Shown in pieces: positions 26,196 through 34,799 of a DNA stretch of 64,000 bases. Position 1 is the first letter of the stretch. The number at the start of each line of letters is the position of its first letter. Under the pieces are notes generated by a model. It worked only from the letters and a program-made list of their open reading frames with translations, made no database searches and was not told the origin of the DNA. A program made the translations under genes and the position numbers. This DNA is from Allocoprococcus sp004560705 (lineage in GTDB: Bacteria; Bacillota; Clostridia; Lachnospirales; Lachnospiraceae). The stretch covers positions 111,766-175,765 of the forward strand of contig NZ_JBQHTK010000005.1 of assembly GCF_052065755.1 (NCBI RefSeq), written 5' to 3'.

Positions 26196-27479
26196 TTATG
26201 AATAATTCCAATAGATTGTAAGTTTATCCAGAAGCGGTTCCTCCACATAAGAATAATGAACTTCCCTGAGCCCATACATCCTGCCAAGATACGAAGCGCC
26301 TTCCTGAACCAGTTCTCCTGTGACCGCATCGTGTGCCTGTTCATACACGGCATCACTTACGAATTTAAAGATAACGCTCGCCTCACCCGCATCGATCGAA
26401 TCATACATAGCTTCAAGCAGCGTATCCCGTTCATAGCTCTCATAAAACATCCCGTTCATGCGATAGTAATTCCACCGGTCCGGCCCACATTCGGGATAAT
26501 CATATCCCTCTTTCAGAGTATGCGTTCGTAAAATCATATCCTCCGTACAGCAAAGATAATCGTAGGTCATCGCTCTGGAAGCGACCTGCTCCTCTTCCTG
26601 TTGAAACATAGGATCGCCCCACGTCGTATCCACGAAATACCATTCCCCCTCACAGCGTACCATGTTCCACGCATGATCCTCCGTATTTCCGTCCGCATCC
26701 GTCGTCGTTCCCGTAACATAGGCGCAGACGATTCCCAGCCGGTTCAGAAGATACTGCGTACTCCGTGCATATCCGGCGCAGACGGATTCCTTCCCCGCCA
26801 GTGCACTGTAGATATTTTGATTATCCGGCGCATCCAGATTATATTCCACGGTCTGGATCAGATATTCGTAAACCGACTTAATTTTCTCATAGTCGGATGC
26901 CGTCTCCTGAATCGCCGCCAGACATTCCCCGGCCGCAGCATCAATCTCCTGCTTTTTCCTCTCTTTCTCCTCGCCGGTACACAAATATTTCGGTGCAAAG
27001 TCCACATAGGCTTCCTGCAGAATCGTCTCTGAATACGAAGTCGACACTGCATTCCCGTCGCACCAGAAGATTTCCGGATGATCATTCAACACATGCAGGA
27101 AAACTGCATTTGCCAGTTCTCCCCCTGATGCATGAAGCGAAATATGTTCTTTTTCTTCCATCAGTCCCTGATAGATTTCCTTATATACCGTCTTCTCTTC
27201 CTCTGTCTCCAACAGTCCATAATAGAATCCGTCCGCCATTTCCTCTTCCGTGACACGCACTTCTTCAAACAGAGGAACATCATCCTTTCCCGATTCCGTG
27301 CTCAGAAATCCCACCACCTCAAAAGCATTCGGATTTCTCAGGAAATACGCAGCACTAAGACAGATCAGTCCAGCCGCAAAACAGAGAAATACAGTGACTG
27401 CTCCGAGACATCCTGATTTTTTCTTTCTTCTATTTCTTCTTCCCACAATCAGACTCCAATCAACAATGATTTCTTTCAA
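26196..27479 (-). CDS. Membrane-anchored transglutaminase-like protein
   Basis: 427 residues with one N-terminal membrane segment (about residues 25-47) preceded by a basic RRNRRKKK stretch, so most of the protein is outside the cell. The transglutaminase-like triad is visible: Cys in SVCAGYARSTQYLL, His in EDHAWNMV and Asp in FVDTTWGDP. Such proteins may be proteases or crosslinking enzymes at the cell surface. It precedes the aldo/keto reductase gene by 15 nt. Confidence 0.85.
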   Translation of the reverse strand: MKEIIVDWSLIVGRRNRRKKKSGCLGAVTVFLCFAAGLICLSAAYFLRNPNAFEVVGFLSTESGKDDVPLFEEVRVTEEEMADGFYYGLLETEEEKTVYKEIYQGLMEEKEHISLHASGGELANAVFLHVLNDHPEIFWCDGNAVSTSYSETILQEAYVDFAPKYLCTGEEKERKKQEIDAAAGECLAAIQETASDYEKIKSVYEYLIQTVEYNLDAPDNQNIYSALAGKESVCAGYARSTQYLLNRLGIVCAYVTGTTTDADGNTEDHAWNMVRCEGEWYFVDTTWGDPMFQQEEEQVASRAMTYDYLCCTEDMILRTHTLKEGYDYPECGPDRWNYYRMNGMFYESYERDTLLEAMYDSIDAGEASVIFKFVSDAVYEQAHDAVTGELVQEGASYLGRMYGLREVHYSYVEEPLLDKLTIYWNYS

Positions 27480-27562
27480 ATTGTATCATAACCGGAAATT
27501 TTTCACAATATCGGGGAATCGGAATATATTATTCATAACAGCATCCTTGTGAGGTTTTCCAT

Positions 27563-28251
27563 ATGAATTTTCTCAAAACAATGCAGGAGAATTCGTCCTA
27601 TCACGGCAAGCTTCAGGTGTCGGTCACTTCCCAGATCAATGCCCGCCCCATAGAAGATGCCACCATAGAGATCTCCTATTCCGGTGTCCCGGAAAATACC
27701 ATTGAGAAGCTGACCACCAACTCGTCCGGTCAGACGGATACCATCGAACTTGCATCCCCTCCTCTCGAATACAGCCTGAACCCTTCCATCGAGGAACAAC
27801 CCTATTCCGAATACACCCTGAACGTTTCCGCCCCTGGATACGAACCGGTCAGCATTTCCGGTGCCGAGATCCTTGCGGATGTCACAGCGCTCCAGAATGT
27901 ACGCATGCGGCCCATCGAGCCGGAACAGCCGCCGGAGATCTTCGTGATTCCGGCCCATACACTCTACGGTGTCTATCCTCCCAAAATTCCCGAGGATGAG
28001 ATCAAGCCGGTCAATGAAACCGGAGAAATCGTCCTGAGCCGCGTCGTAGTGCCGGAATTCATCGTCGTCCACGACGGTTCTCCCAGAGATTCCACTGCCA
28101 AAAACTACTACGTCAAGTATAAAGATTACATCAAAAATGTGGCATCCAGCGAAATCTATGCCACCTGGCCGGAAAATACGATCCGTGCAAATGTGCTCGC
28201 GATCATGTCCTTCACTCTGAACCGTGTCTATACGGAATGGTACCGGAATCA
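27563..28251 (+). CDS. sleC: sleC, 5' part: spore cortex-lytic enzyme split by a mobile element
   Basis: This encodes the first 229 residues (codon 230 is cut) of SleC, the peptidoglycan hydrolase made as a zymogen in sporulation and activated at germination to degrade spore cortex. The N-terminal pre/pro region is followed by the start of the SpoIID-like catalytic domain with its conserved Glu in KNVASSEIYATW. The match to clostridial SleC (YIKNVASSEIY, FTLNRVYTEWYRN) is strong. Beyond 28251 the frame enters the element and stops after about 19 foreign codons. Joining base 28251 to base 38465 restores the frame exactly. Confidence 0.9.
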
Positions 28252-28264
28252 CCACAAATTCGGG
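28231..28264. other. attL of the sleC element
   Basis: Left junction: sleC sequence to the left, the 13-bp core GGTACCGGAATCA, then element sequence ending in ATTCGGG at 28258-28264. That block is the reverse complement of CCCGAAT in the right junction, as expected for the two arms of a palindromic attP. Confidence 0.85.
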
Positions 28265-28276
28265 ATAACCGGCAAG

Positions 28277-28300
28277 AAAAGGAGCTGCCGAAGCAGCTCC
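28277..28300 (-). terminator. Terminator after yjfF at the left end of the element
   Basis: GGAGCTGC, TTCG tetraloop, GCAGCTCC, then TTTTCTT on the minus strand. It isolates the cargo operon from the left sleC fragment. Confidence 0.88.
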
Positions 28301-28315
28301 TTTATATAGAATTTC

Positions 28316-29341
28316 TTATTTATTACGTGTCTTGAATTTCGCAAATACACTCTGCAGGATGATGAAGAAGCATAACAGAGCAGAAAGCACAATACGTACC
28401 CACCAGCTTGAAAGTGTACCCTGTGTCGTAATAAGGCTTGAGATCGTACCTTTGATCAACACGCCGAACAAAGTACCGAACGGAGTACCTACACCACCGG
28501 AGAGAAGGGTTCCGCCGATAACAGATGCGGAGATGGCATCCATTTCCATACCTTTTGCCTGTTCAACGAAACCGGCACAGCTGTTAAGACATACAAGATA
28601 TCCACCGATGCTGGCCAGAATTCCGTCCAGAATATATGCCTGAAATTTGATCTTCTTCACATTCAGCCCCATCATCAATGCACTCTGCTGATTTCCGCCG
28701 ACCGCGTAGATCGAACGTCCGAATTTCGTAAATTTCATAATGATCATAATCGCGATCCAGATCAAGAGTGCGATCACGACCGTCGGATAGATATACGCCG
28801 GGAGAAAAACACCCTTTTTATTATAGGATCCAATCGGAAGATAGATTTTGAATTTCGCCCATTTCAGGAATACTTCATTCGTAATAGAAATCATATCCAC
28901 GCTGACGATCGATGTCATACCACGTCCGAAGAACATACCTGCAAGGGTTACGATAAACGGCTGGATTTCAAGATAAGATACCAGAAATCCCTGTACGATA
29001 CCGTAAGCAAGCCCGATCAGAAGTGCGATCACGATCGTTGTGTAAGCATTCAATCCGTATTTTTCCATAGAAACGGCTGTCACCATACATACGAGCGCAG
29101 TAACCGAACCTACGGAAATATCAATTCCACCTGAGATCATGACGATCGTAAGGCCCATGGATGTTACCAGAAGGCCCGCATCGGTAATGAACAGGTTCAA
29201 AAACATCTGCGGCTTCGCGAATCCTTTATCGGCAAACACGATCATACCTGCAACATACATAGCAACGAACAGCGCAACTGTAATAAAAAGAAGGAAACTA
29301 TTTCCATTAAGCTGTTTTTTTAGCTGTTTGATCTTATTCAT
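28316..29341 (-). CDS. yjfF: Sugar ABC transporter permease YjfF
   Basis: 341 residues, eight or more hydrophobic segments, BPD_transp_2 (ribose/galactofuranose permease) family. The conserved region ISGGIDISVGSVTALVCMVT lies near residue 65 and GGNQQSALMMGLNVKK near residue 215. It forms the membrane channel with YtfT. Its ATG overlaps the ytfT stop (TAATG). Last gene of the cargo operon; a terminator and attL follow within 80 bp. Confidence 0.9.
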   Translation of the reverse strand: MNKIKQLKKQLNGNSFLLFITVALFVAMYVAGMIVFADKGFAKPQMFLNLFITDAGLLVTSMGLTIVMISGGIDISVGSVTALVCMVTAVSMEKYGLNAYTTIVIALLIGLAYGIVQGFLVSYLEIQPFIVTLAGMFFGRGMTSIVSVDMISITNEVFLKWAKFKIYLPIGSYNKKGVFLPAYIYPTVVIALLIWIAIMIIMKFTKFGRSIYAVGGNQQSALMMGLNVKKIKFQAYILDGILASIGGYLVCLNSCAGFVEQAKGMEMDAISASVIGGTLLSGGVGTPFGTLFGVLIKGTISSLITTQGTLSSWWVRIVLSALLCFFIILQSVFAKFKTRNK

Positions 29342-30411
29342 TAGTTAGCTCCTCCTTCCGCAGCTGCTTTGCTGACAGCTTTTTTTGTCTTAAATCCTGC
29401 GAGCCATTTCTTGAATACAGGGCTCTGAAGAATGACGATAATCACAACAACGACTGCCTTGTAGACCGGAAGCTGGTCCGCTTTTACATTCATTGCATAG
29501 AGTGTGGTCGTAAGAGCCTGGATCGTATAGGCACCGATCACAGATCCCATCAGGCTGAATTTACCGCCGCCAAGAGCATTGCCGCCAAGAGCGACTGCAA
29601 GAATGGCATCCATCTCATTATTCAGACCGATATTGTTACAGTCGGCAGAATAAATACGGCTTGAAGCAACCAGTCCGGCAACACCGGCAAGAACACCGCA
29701 GATCACGTATGTGAGGAACTTAATCAGTGTCGAGTTCAGACCAACCAATCTGGACGCGTTTCCGTTGATACCAACACTTTCAATATAAAGTCCGAGCGCA
29801 GTCTTCTTCAGAATAATCGTAACAACGATTACAACAAAGATGGCTACAAACACCGGCGTCGGAATCGGACATTTCGCAAAGTATCCGCCAAGTACTTTAT
29901 AAGAATCGGTACGAACATATGTAATCTGTCCTGCTGTCACGAGCTGCGCAATACCACGTCCTGCCGTAAACAGGATCAGCGTTGCAATCATGGGCTGAAT
30001 TCCCAGCTTCGCAACCAGAAAACCGTTAAATGCACCACAGGCTGCCGCTGCCAACAGACCAACCAACATACCAACCACAAGCGGAACGGCGTGTTCGGTA
30101 ACGGACAGTTCGCCGCCGGTAAGAATCTGACAGCATACCGCACCGGTCACTGCCATGATCGCGCCAACACTGATATCCTGTCCGCCGGAAGCTGCCGTTA
30201 CAAGGGTCATACCAACCGCCAGGATCACCAGTTCGGATGCACGGTTGATCACATCGATAACATACCCGAAGAGAACTCCATTATTTATGGAAACTTTAAA
30301 GAAACCGGGTGTTGTAATCACATTAACCAAAAGCACAGCTGCAAGACAAACCAGCGGCATGAACAGACGTGCTGACGTAATCTTTTTCAGATCAAACTTT
30401 GTATTACTCAT
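29341..30411 (-). CDS. ytfT: Sugar ABC transporter permease YtfT
   Basis: 356 residues, polytopic, second permease of the galactofuranose-type importer. Family signature AASGGQDISVGAIMAVTGAV lies near residue 80. I start it at MSNTKFDLKKI (30411), 8 nt after AGGAGGTG; the gene overlaps the ytfR stop by 8 nt. Two different permeases, one double ATPase and one binding protein is the usual YtfQRT-YjfF composition. Confidence 0.9.
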   Translation of the reverse strand: MSNTKFDLKKITSARLFMPLVCLAAVLLVNVITTPGFFKVSINNGVLFGYVIDVINRASELVILAVGMTLVTAASGGQDISVGAIMAVTGAVCCQILTGGELSVTEHAVPLVVGMLVGLLAAAACGAFNGFLVAKLGIQPMIATLILFTAGRGIAQLVTAGQITYVRTDSYKVLGGYFAKCPIPTPVFVAIFVVIVVTIILKKTALGLYIESVGINGNASRLVGLNSTLIKFLTYVICGVLAGVAGLVASSRIYSADCNNIGLNNEMDAILAVALGGNALGGGKFSLMGSVIGAYTIQALTTTLYAMNVKADQLPVYKAVVVVIIVILQSPVFKKWLAGFKTKKAVSKAAAEGGAN

Positions 30412-31921
30412 TCTCGCCACCTCCTGCAATTGCTTTCATGATACCTTCCTGAGAAAGTTCATCACCGGAAAGTTCTCCGACTTTCTTGCCGTCGCGCAGG
30501 ATCGCCATACGCGAACAGGTACGGAGCATTTCTTCCACTTCGGATGAGATAAAAGTAACCGCCATTCCTTCATCCGCAAGATCAAGAACCAGCTTCTGAA
30601 TCTCGGTCTTTGTACCGATATCGATACCACGGGTCGGCTCATCCAGAATCAGATATTCCGGATTGGTGAGCAGCCAGCGTCCGATGATCGCCTTCTGCTG
30701 GTTACCACCGGAAAGACTCTTGATCGGAGTTTCACGGCTTGCTGTTTTGATCTGAAGCATTTCGATATATTTATCCGCAGCATCTTCCATTTCTTTCCGG
30801 CTGAGTGGTTTGAACAGACCACGTTTTGCCTGAAGGGCAATGATGATATTTTCACGCACAGACAGATCTGCAAGGATTCCTTCTTTCTTACGGTCTTCCG
30901 GCAGATACGCCATACCAAGCTTCATCGCATCAAGCGGCGTGTTAATCTTCGCTTCTTTTCCGTTCACCTTCAGCTTGCCTCCGTCCGCCTTATCCGCACC
31001 GTAGATCGCACGAACTAGTTCTGAACGGCCGGACCCGAGAAGTCCGGACAGACCGATGACTTCTCCTTTATGTATGGTAAGGTCAAATGGTTTAATCGTG
31101 CCTTTATGTTCAAGACCTTCCGCCTCGATGACAGGAATAAACTCTTTCAGCTGTCCGTGAGCGCTCTTAATATCCGCAAGATCATCGAAATCTTTACCCA
31201 TCATCTTCGCTACAAGCATAACACGAGGAAGTTCTGCCACCGAATATTCCCCGACAAGTTCACCATTTCTCAAAACCGTGATCTTATCGCATACCGCATA
31301 TACCTGTTCCAGAAAATGAGTGACAAATATGATGCCTACTCCGTCACTTCTCAGCTTTCTCATCAAAGTAAACAGCTTTTCTACTTCGTCATCATCCAGA
31401 GAAGATGTCGGTTCATCCAGAATCAAAACACGGCATTTCATATCAACTGCACGTGCAATTGCGATCATCTGCTGTCTGGCCAGAGAACACTCTTCCAGAA
31501 GCTGTGTCGCAGATGCATCTATATTCAGGCTCTCTAAAATCTCCGTTGCTTTTTTATTCATGGTTTTCCAGTCGATAAAACCGGCTTTTCTCGGTTCACG
31601 TCCGATAAATAAATTCTCTGCCACCGTCAGATTCGGACACAAGTTAACTTCCTGATACACGGTACTGATTCCGTGCTCCTGCGCTTCCTGCGGTGACCGG
31701 TTGATGATCGGGCTGTCGTTTCCCGCCATCTTAATCTCGCCGCTCTCAAAATCATGAACACCGGTAAGCACTTTAATTAATGTAGATTTTCCCGCACCGT
31801 TCTCGCCCATCAACGCATGAATCTCACCTTTTCGAAGTGTAAAATCCACGTGCTGAAGAGCTTTTACGCCGGGAAATGTTTTCGATATATCTTTCATAGT
31901 CAATACTACATTTTCATCCAT
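30404..31921 (-). CDS. ytfR: Sugar ABC transporter ATP-binding protein YtfR
   Basis: 505 residues with two fused ABC domains, as in Rbs/Mgl/Ytf-type importers. Domain 1: Walker A GENGAGKST, Walker B VLILDEPTSSLDDDE. Domain 2: a degenerate P-loop GLLGSGRSE, signature LSGGNQQKAI and Walker B LILDEPTRGID. It powers import through YtfT/YjfF. It is separated from ytfQ by about 150 bp holding a stem-loop, which may favour higher ytfQ expression. Confidence 0.92.
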   Translation of the reverse strand: MDENVVLTMKDISKTFPGVKALQHVDFTLRKGEIHALMGENGAGKSTLIKVLTGVHDFESGEIKMAGNDSPIINRSPQEAQEHGISTVYQEVNLCPNLTVAENLFIGREPRKAGFIDWKTMNKKATEILESLNIDASATQLLEECSLARQQMIAIARAVDMKCRVLILDEPTSSLDDDEVEKLFTLMRKLRSDGVGIIFVTHFLEQVYAVCDKITVLRNGELVGEYSVAELPRVMLVAKMMGKDFDDLADIKSAHGQLKEFIPVIEAEGLEHKGTIKPFDLTIHKGEVIGLSGLLGSGRSELVRAIYGADKADGGKLKVNGKEAKINTPLDAMKLGMAYLPEDRKKEGILADLSVRENIIIALQAKRGLFKPLSRKEMEDAADKYIEMLQIKTASRETPIKSLSGGNQQKAIIGRWLLTNPEYLILDEPTRGIDIGTKTEIQKLVLDLADEGMAVTFISSEVEEMLRTCSRMAILRDGKKVGELSGDELSQEGIMKAIAGGGENE

Positions 31922-31957
31922 ATCGTCCCACCTGCTTTCTCTCTTTATATTACTGAC

Positions 31958-32008
31958 AGAGGCGTAACAGTATACTCGGAAAGTGACCGATTATTCTACT
32001 ACGCCTCT
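31958..32008 (-). other. Stem-loop between ytfQ and ytfR
   Basis: AGAGGCGTA and TACGCCTCT form a perfect 9-bp stem with a 33-nt loop and no T-tract. Hairpins after binding-protein genes often protect the upstream mRNA; that role is inferred here. Confidence 0.5.
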
Positions 32009-32073
32009 CTTTTATACTACGCTATGTATGCGTCATATTCTGTTTTTGATACGATGTACGAATACACGATCTC

Positions 32074-33153
32074 TTAGTAAGCACGTCCGTCTACAACTTC
32101 CTGTGTCACTTCTGTTACAGGATATTCACCTGCGAATTCGCCTTCAATTTTAACAGATTTCACATCAGAACCAAATGCAAAGATACCTTCATCAACATAA
32201 GCGATCTTTTCCAGTGTCTCGCCTGCTTCCAGTTTCTGGATAAGGCCTTCAACACGTGGTCCGTGAAGCGGGTTACACTCTACGTTACAAATGATATCGC
32301 CAGTAAGTGTCATCTCGATACCGGCTTTAACAGTGTCAAATGAGATAACAAGGATGTCGCCGTCCGGTCCTACTGTCTTACCTGCAGCTTTGATTGCATC
32401 GATTGCACCAAATGCTTCGTTATCGTTTTCGCAGTAAACAACGTTGATGTTATCATGCTGTTTCAGCATAGATTCCATAACTTCCTGTCCTTTAGCCTGT
32501 GTAAATTCACCGGTCTGCTGTGCTACGATGTTCCATCCGTATTTTTCAGCTGCTTCTTCAAGACCCTGTGTACGTCCGATCTGAGCAGAAGCACCGATTG
32601 TACCCTGGATATGAGCGATATTCAGTTCAGTAATACCTTTTGCGTCAGCGTAAGCTTTCAGCCATTCTGCCGCTTTCTGGCCTTCCAGTAAGAAGTTACC
32701 GCCAACGTATGATTCATATAAGCTGTCGTCAGATACATCTACCATACGGTCAACTGTGATAACCGGAATACCTGCATCCTTTGCTTCCTGAAGAACGGTG
32801 TCCCAACCGGTCTCTGTAACCGGTGCAAGTACGATGTAGTCAACTTCCTGCTGGATGAAGTTACGAATCGCTTTGATCTGGTTTTCCTGTTTCTGCTGAG
32901 CATCATCAAAAATCAGTTCGTATCCGTTTTCTTCTGAGAACGTTTCTTTCATAGATTCAGAGTTCGCCATACGCCAGTCAGATTCTGCACCAACCTGGGC
33001 GAAACCAACCGTGATCAGATCAGAACCGGAATCTTCTGTTGCCGCTGAATCTCCTCCGTCTTCAGTAGCAGCTTCCTTCTTTCCGCCACAGCCGATTGCC
33101 ATCGTCATAACCATAGCTGCGCAAAGTAATACGCTCACGAGTTTTCTTTTCAT
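32074..33153 (-). CDS. ytfQ: Galactofuranose-type sugar-binding lipoprotein YtfQ
   Basis: 359 residues. Signal peptide with lipobox AIGC at about residues 19-22, followed by an acidic linker, then a periplasmic-binding-protein type 1 fold. The mature start VGFAQVGAESDWRMANSES and the segment DDAQQKQENQIKAIRNFI closely resemble E. coli YtfQ, which binds galactofuranose. It should be the extracellular sugar receptor of the importer. A related pentose or hexose cannot be ruled out. Confidence 0.88.
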   Translation of the reverse strand: MKRKLVSVLLCAAMVMTMAIGCGGKKEAATEDGGDSAATEDSGSDLITVGFAQVGAESDWRMANSESMKETFSEENGYELIFDDAQQKQENQIKAIRNFIQQEVDYIVLAPVTETGWDTVLQEAKDAGIPVITVDRMVDVSDDSLYESYVGGNFLLEGQKAAEWLKAYADAKGITELNIAHIQGTIGASAQIGRTQGLEEAAEKYGWNIVAQQTGEFTQAKGQEVMESMLKQHDNINVVYCENDNEAFGAIDAIKAAGKTVGPDGDILVISFDTVKAGIEMTLTGDIICNVECNPLHGPRVEGLIQKLEAGETLEKIAYVDEGIFAFGSDVKSVKIEGEFAGEYPVTEVTQEVVDGRAY

Positions 33154-33209
33154 AACAAAACCTCCTTTATTATTTTTGCATGTATCATTGCATGCATCTT
33201 ATAGAATAA

Positions 33210-33237
33210 ATTATATGTTTTTTATTCATAATCTCAA
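33210..33237 (-). promoter_or_regulatory. Promoter of ytfQ-ytfR-ytfT-yjfF
   Basis: Minus strand: TTGAGA (33232-33237), 16-bp spacer, TATAAT (33210-33215), about 60 nt before the ytfQ start. Confidence 0.65.
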
Positions 33238-33302
33238 TCAATATTCTTTTTTGAAAGGTTCAATTTTTTCATGTATTTAAAAATCAAGATGTTTGTTTTT
33301 AA

Positions 33303-33335
33303 TTTTTTATGAAAATAGTTGGATTTTTTATGAAA
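33303..33335. promoter_or_regulatory. 21-bp-period direct repeat upstream of ytfQ (candidate AraC-type operator)
   Basis: TTTTTTATGAAA occurs at 33303-33314 and 33324-33335, a spacing of two helical turns, some 65-100 bp upstream of the ytfQ -35 box. Paired half-sites on one face of the helix suit the double HTH of the adjacent YesN-type regulator. The second copy overlaps the end of the kinase gene. Confidence 0.5.
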
Positions 33336-34797
33336 GACTCGTCTTTATGATAATCGTTGCTTCCGTCTTCACTCCCAGTTCGCTTTCGATAAACAGTCCG
33401 TATTCTTTCCCATAATAATGCTGTATTCTCTGATTTACATTTGCCAGGCCAAAGCTCTTCGAAGTTCTCTCATCTGGATTTCTCCTGATATTCTCGCGGA
33501 GATGATCCAGTTCTTCCAGCGTCATCCCTTTTCCATTATCGATCACCTTGAAGATCAGCCGCTCTTCCTCACACCATCCCCGCACAAGAATGGTGCTCTT
33601 ACCTCTTTTTTTCTTCACTCCGTGATAAAGTGCATTTTCCACAAGCGGCTGAAGCAGCAGTTTTGGAATCATGATATCCAGAGTCTCCGGTTCCATTTCG
33701 ATTTGATACTCCATAATATCCTGATACCGGACCTGCTGAATTTTCAGATAACTCTCAATATGATTTTCCTCTTCTCTCACAGTGATAAAATCTTTCCCAC
33801 TGCTAAGCGTGGAACGGAAGAAACCAGAAAGCGAGGTAACCATAGAAACAACCGCTTTGTATTGACGGTCTTCCGCAAGCCATACGATCGTATCCAACGT
33901 ATTATACAGGAAATGCGGGTTAATCTGTTCCTGCAAAAGCTTCGTTTCCATCAGATAGAGATTCTTCTCTTTTTCTTTGATATCATCGACCAGGCCGCCT
34001 ATTTCCTCCGTCATTTCGTTGAAGCTCCGGGTAAGCACAGCGATCTCATCCATATCATCCACCTTCGACTTGACCGTGAAATCACCTTCCGCAACCTTCT
34101 GCGTGAGATCGCACAGTTTGCGGATCGGAACTGTCACACTTTGAAGTGCCTTGATCGTAAAATACACTGAAGCGGAAATGGCCAGAATCGAAATTCCGAT
34201 ACAGAAACTGTACACACGTCTGTTCTGCTCTTCCTGCTCTTTTCTGACTTCATTTAGATTGGTTGTCTCGTTCTGAATATAACTGATAAAGCCTTCTTCG
34301 ATAATGGATGTGAGCATGTAAATATTCTGATCCAGATAATCCATGTTTTCATCATACGTACCTTCTCCATTGATCATACGTTCCATCTCCACAACACGAT
34401 ACTCCAATGATTCCAGAATATTCTGCATTCGTCTCATCTGGCTTCTGCTAATTTCCACTGTTGCCAGATTCGACAATTCCATACACTTCTTCTTTGTTTC
34501 CCCAATATATTTAAGCGGATCGACAGTCACAGTTCCGTTGACCGTCATCTCTCCTTTTCCGAGCACCTCATAATCCTTTTTCCCGATCACGGCAAGATAC
34601 ATACTGTAATCCATGCGGTCTTTGAACTCCATACATTGATTGGCATAAGTAACATTATGTGTAATCTTTGAATAGGCCGTCGTCGCATTATTCAATGAAA
34701 CGAGCGCATACATAAGGCAGAACAGCATCGGTACAAAGGCCGTGCCCGCAATCAGAAGCAGCCTCTGATTCAGTGATATTTTCTTTTGTTTTTGCAT
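33328..34797 (-). CDS. YesM-type sensor histidine kinase
   Basis: 489 residues. Two membrane segments (about residues 10-32 and 200-222) bracket an extracellular helical sensor; then come a HAMP domain, the His_kinase domain with phospho-acceptor His in LQEQINPHFLYNTLD, and an HATPase_c domain (VIDNGKGM, and SFGLANVNQRI at the C-terminus). This family pairs with AraC-type regulators to control sugar uptake. The start at 34797 (MQKQKKISLNQ) lies 2 nt after the regulator stop. It probably senses the sugar handled by YtfQRT-YjfF. Confidence 0.9.
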   Translation of the reverse strand: MQKQKKISLNQRLLLIAGTAFVPMLFCLMYALVSLNNATTAYSKITHNVTYANQCMEFKDRMDYSMYLAVIGKKDYEVLGKGEMTVNGTVTVDPLKYIGETKKKCMELSNLATVEISRSQMRRMQNILESLEYRVVEMERMINGEGTYDENMDYLDQNIYMLTSIIEEGFISYIQNETTNLNEVRKEQEEQNRRVYSFCIGISILAISASVYFTIKALQSVTVPIRKLCDLTQKVAEGDFTVKSKVDDMDEIAVLTRSFNEMTEEIGGLVDDIKEKEKNLYLMETKLLQEQINPHFLYNTLDTIVWLAEDRQYKAVVSMVTSLSGFFRSTLSSGKDFITVREEENHIESYLKIQQVRYQDIMEYQIEMEPETLDIMIPKLLLQPLVENALYHGVKKKRGKSTILVRGWCEEERLIFKVIDNGKGMTLEELDHLRENIRRNPDERTSKSFGLANVNQRIQHYYGKEYGLFIESELGVKTEATIIIKTSLS

Positions 34798-34799
34798 CT

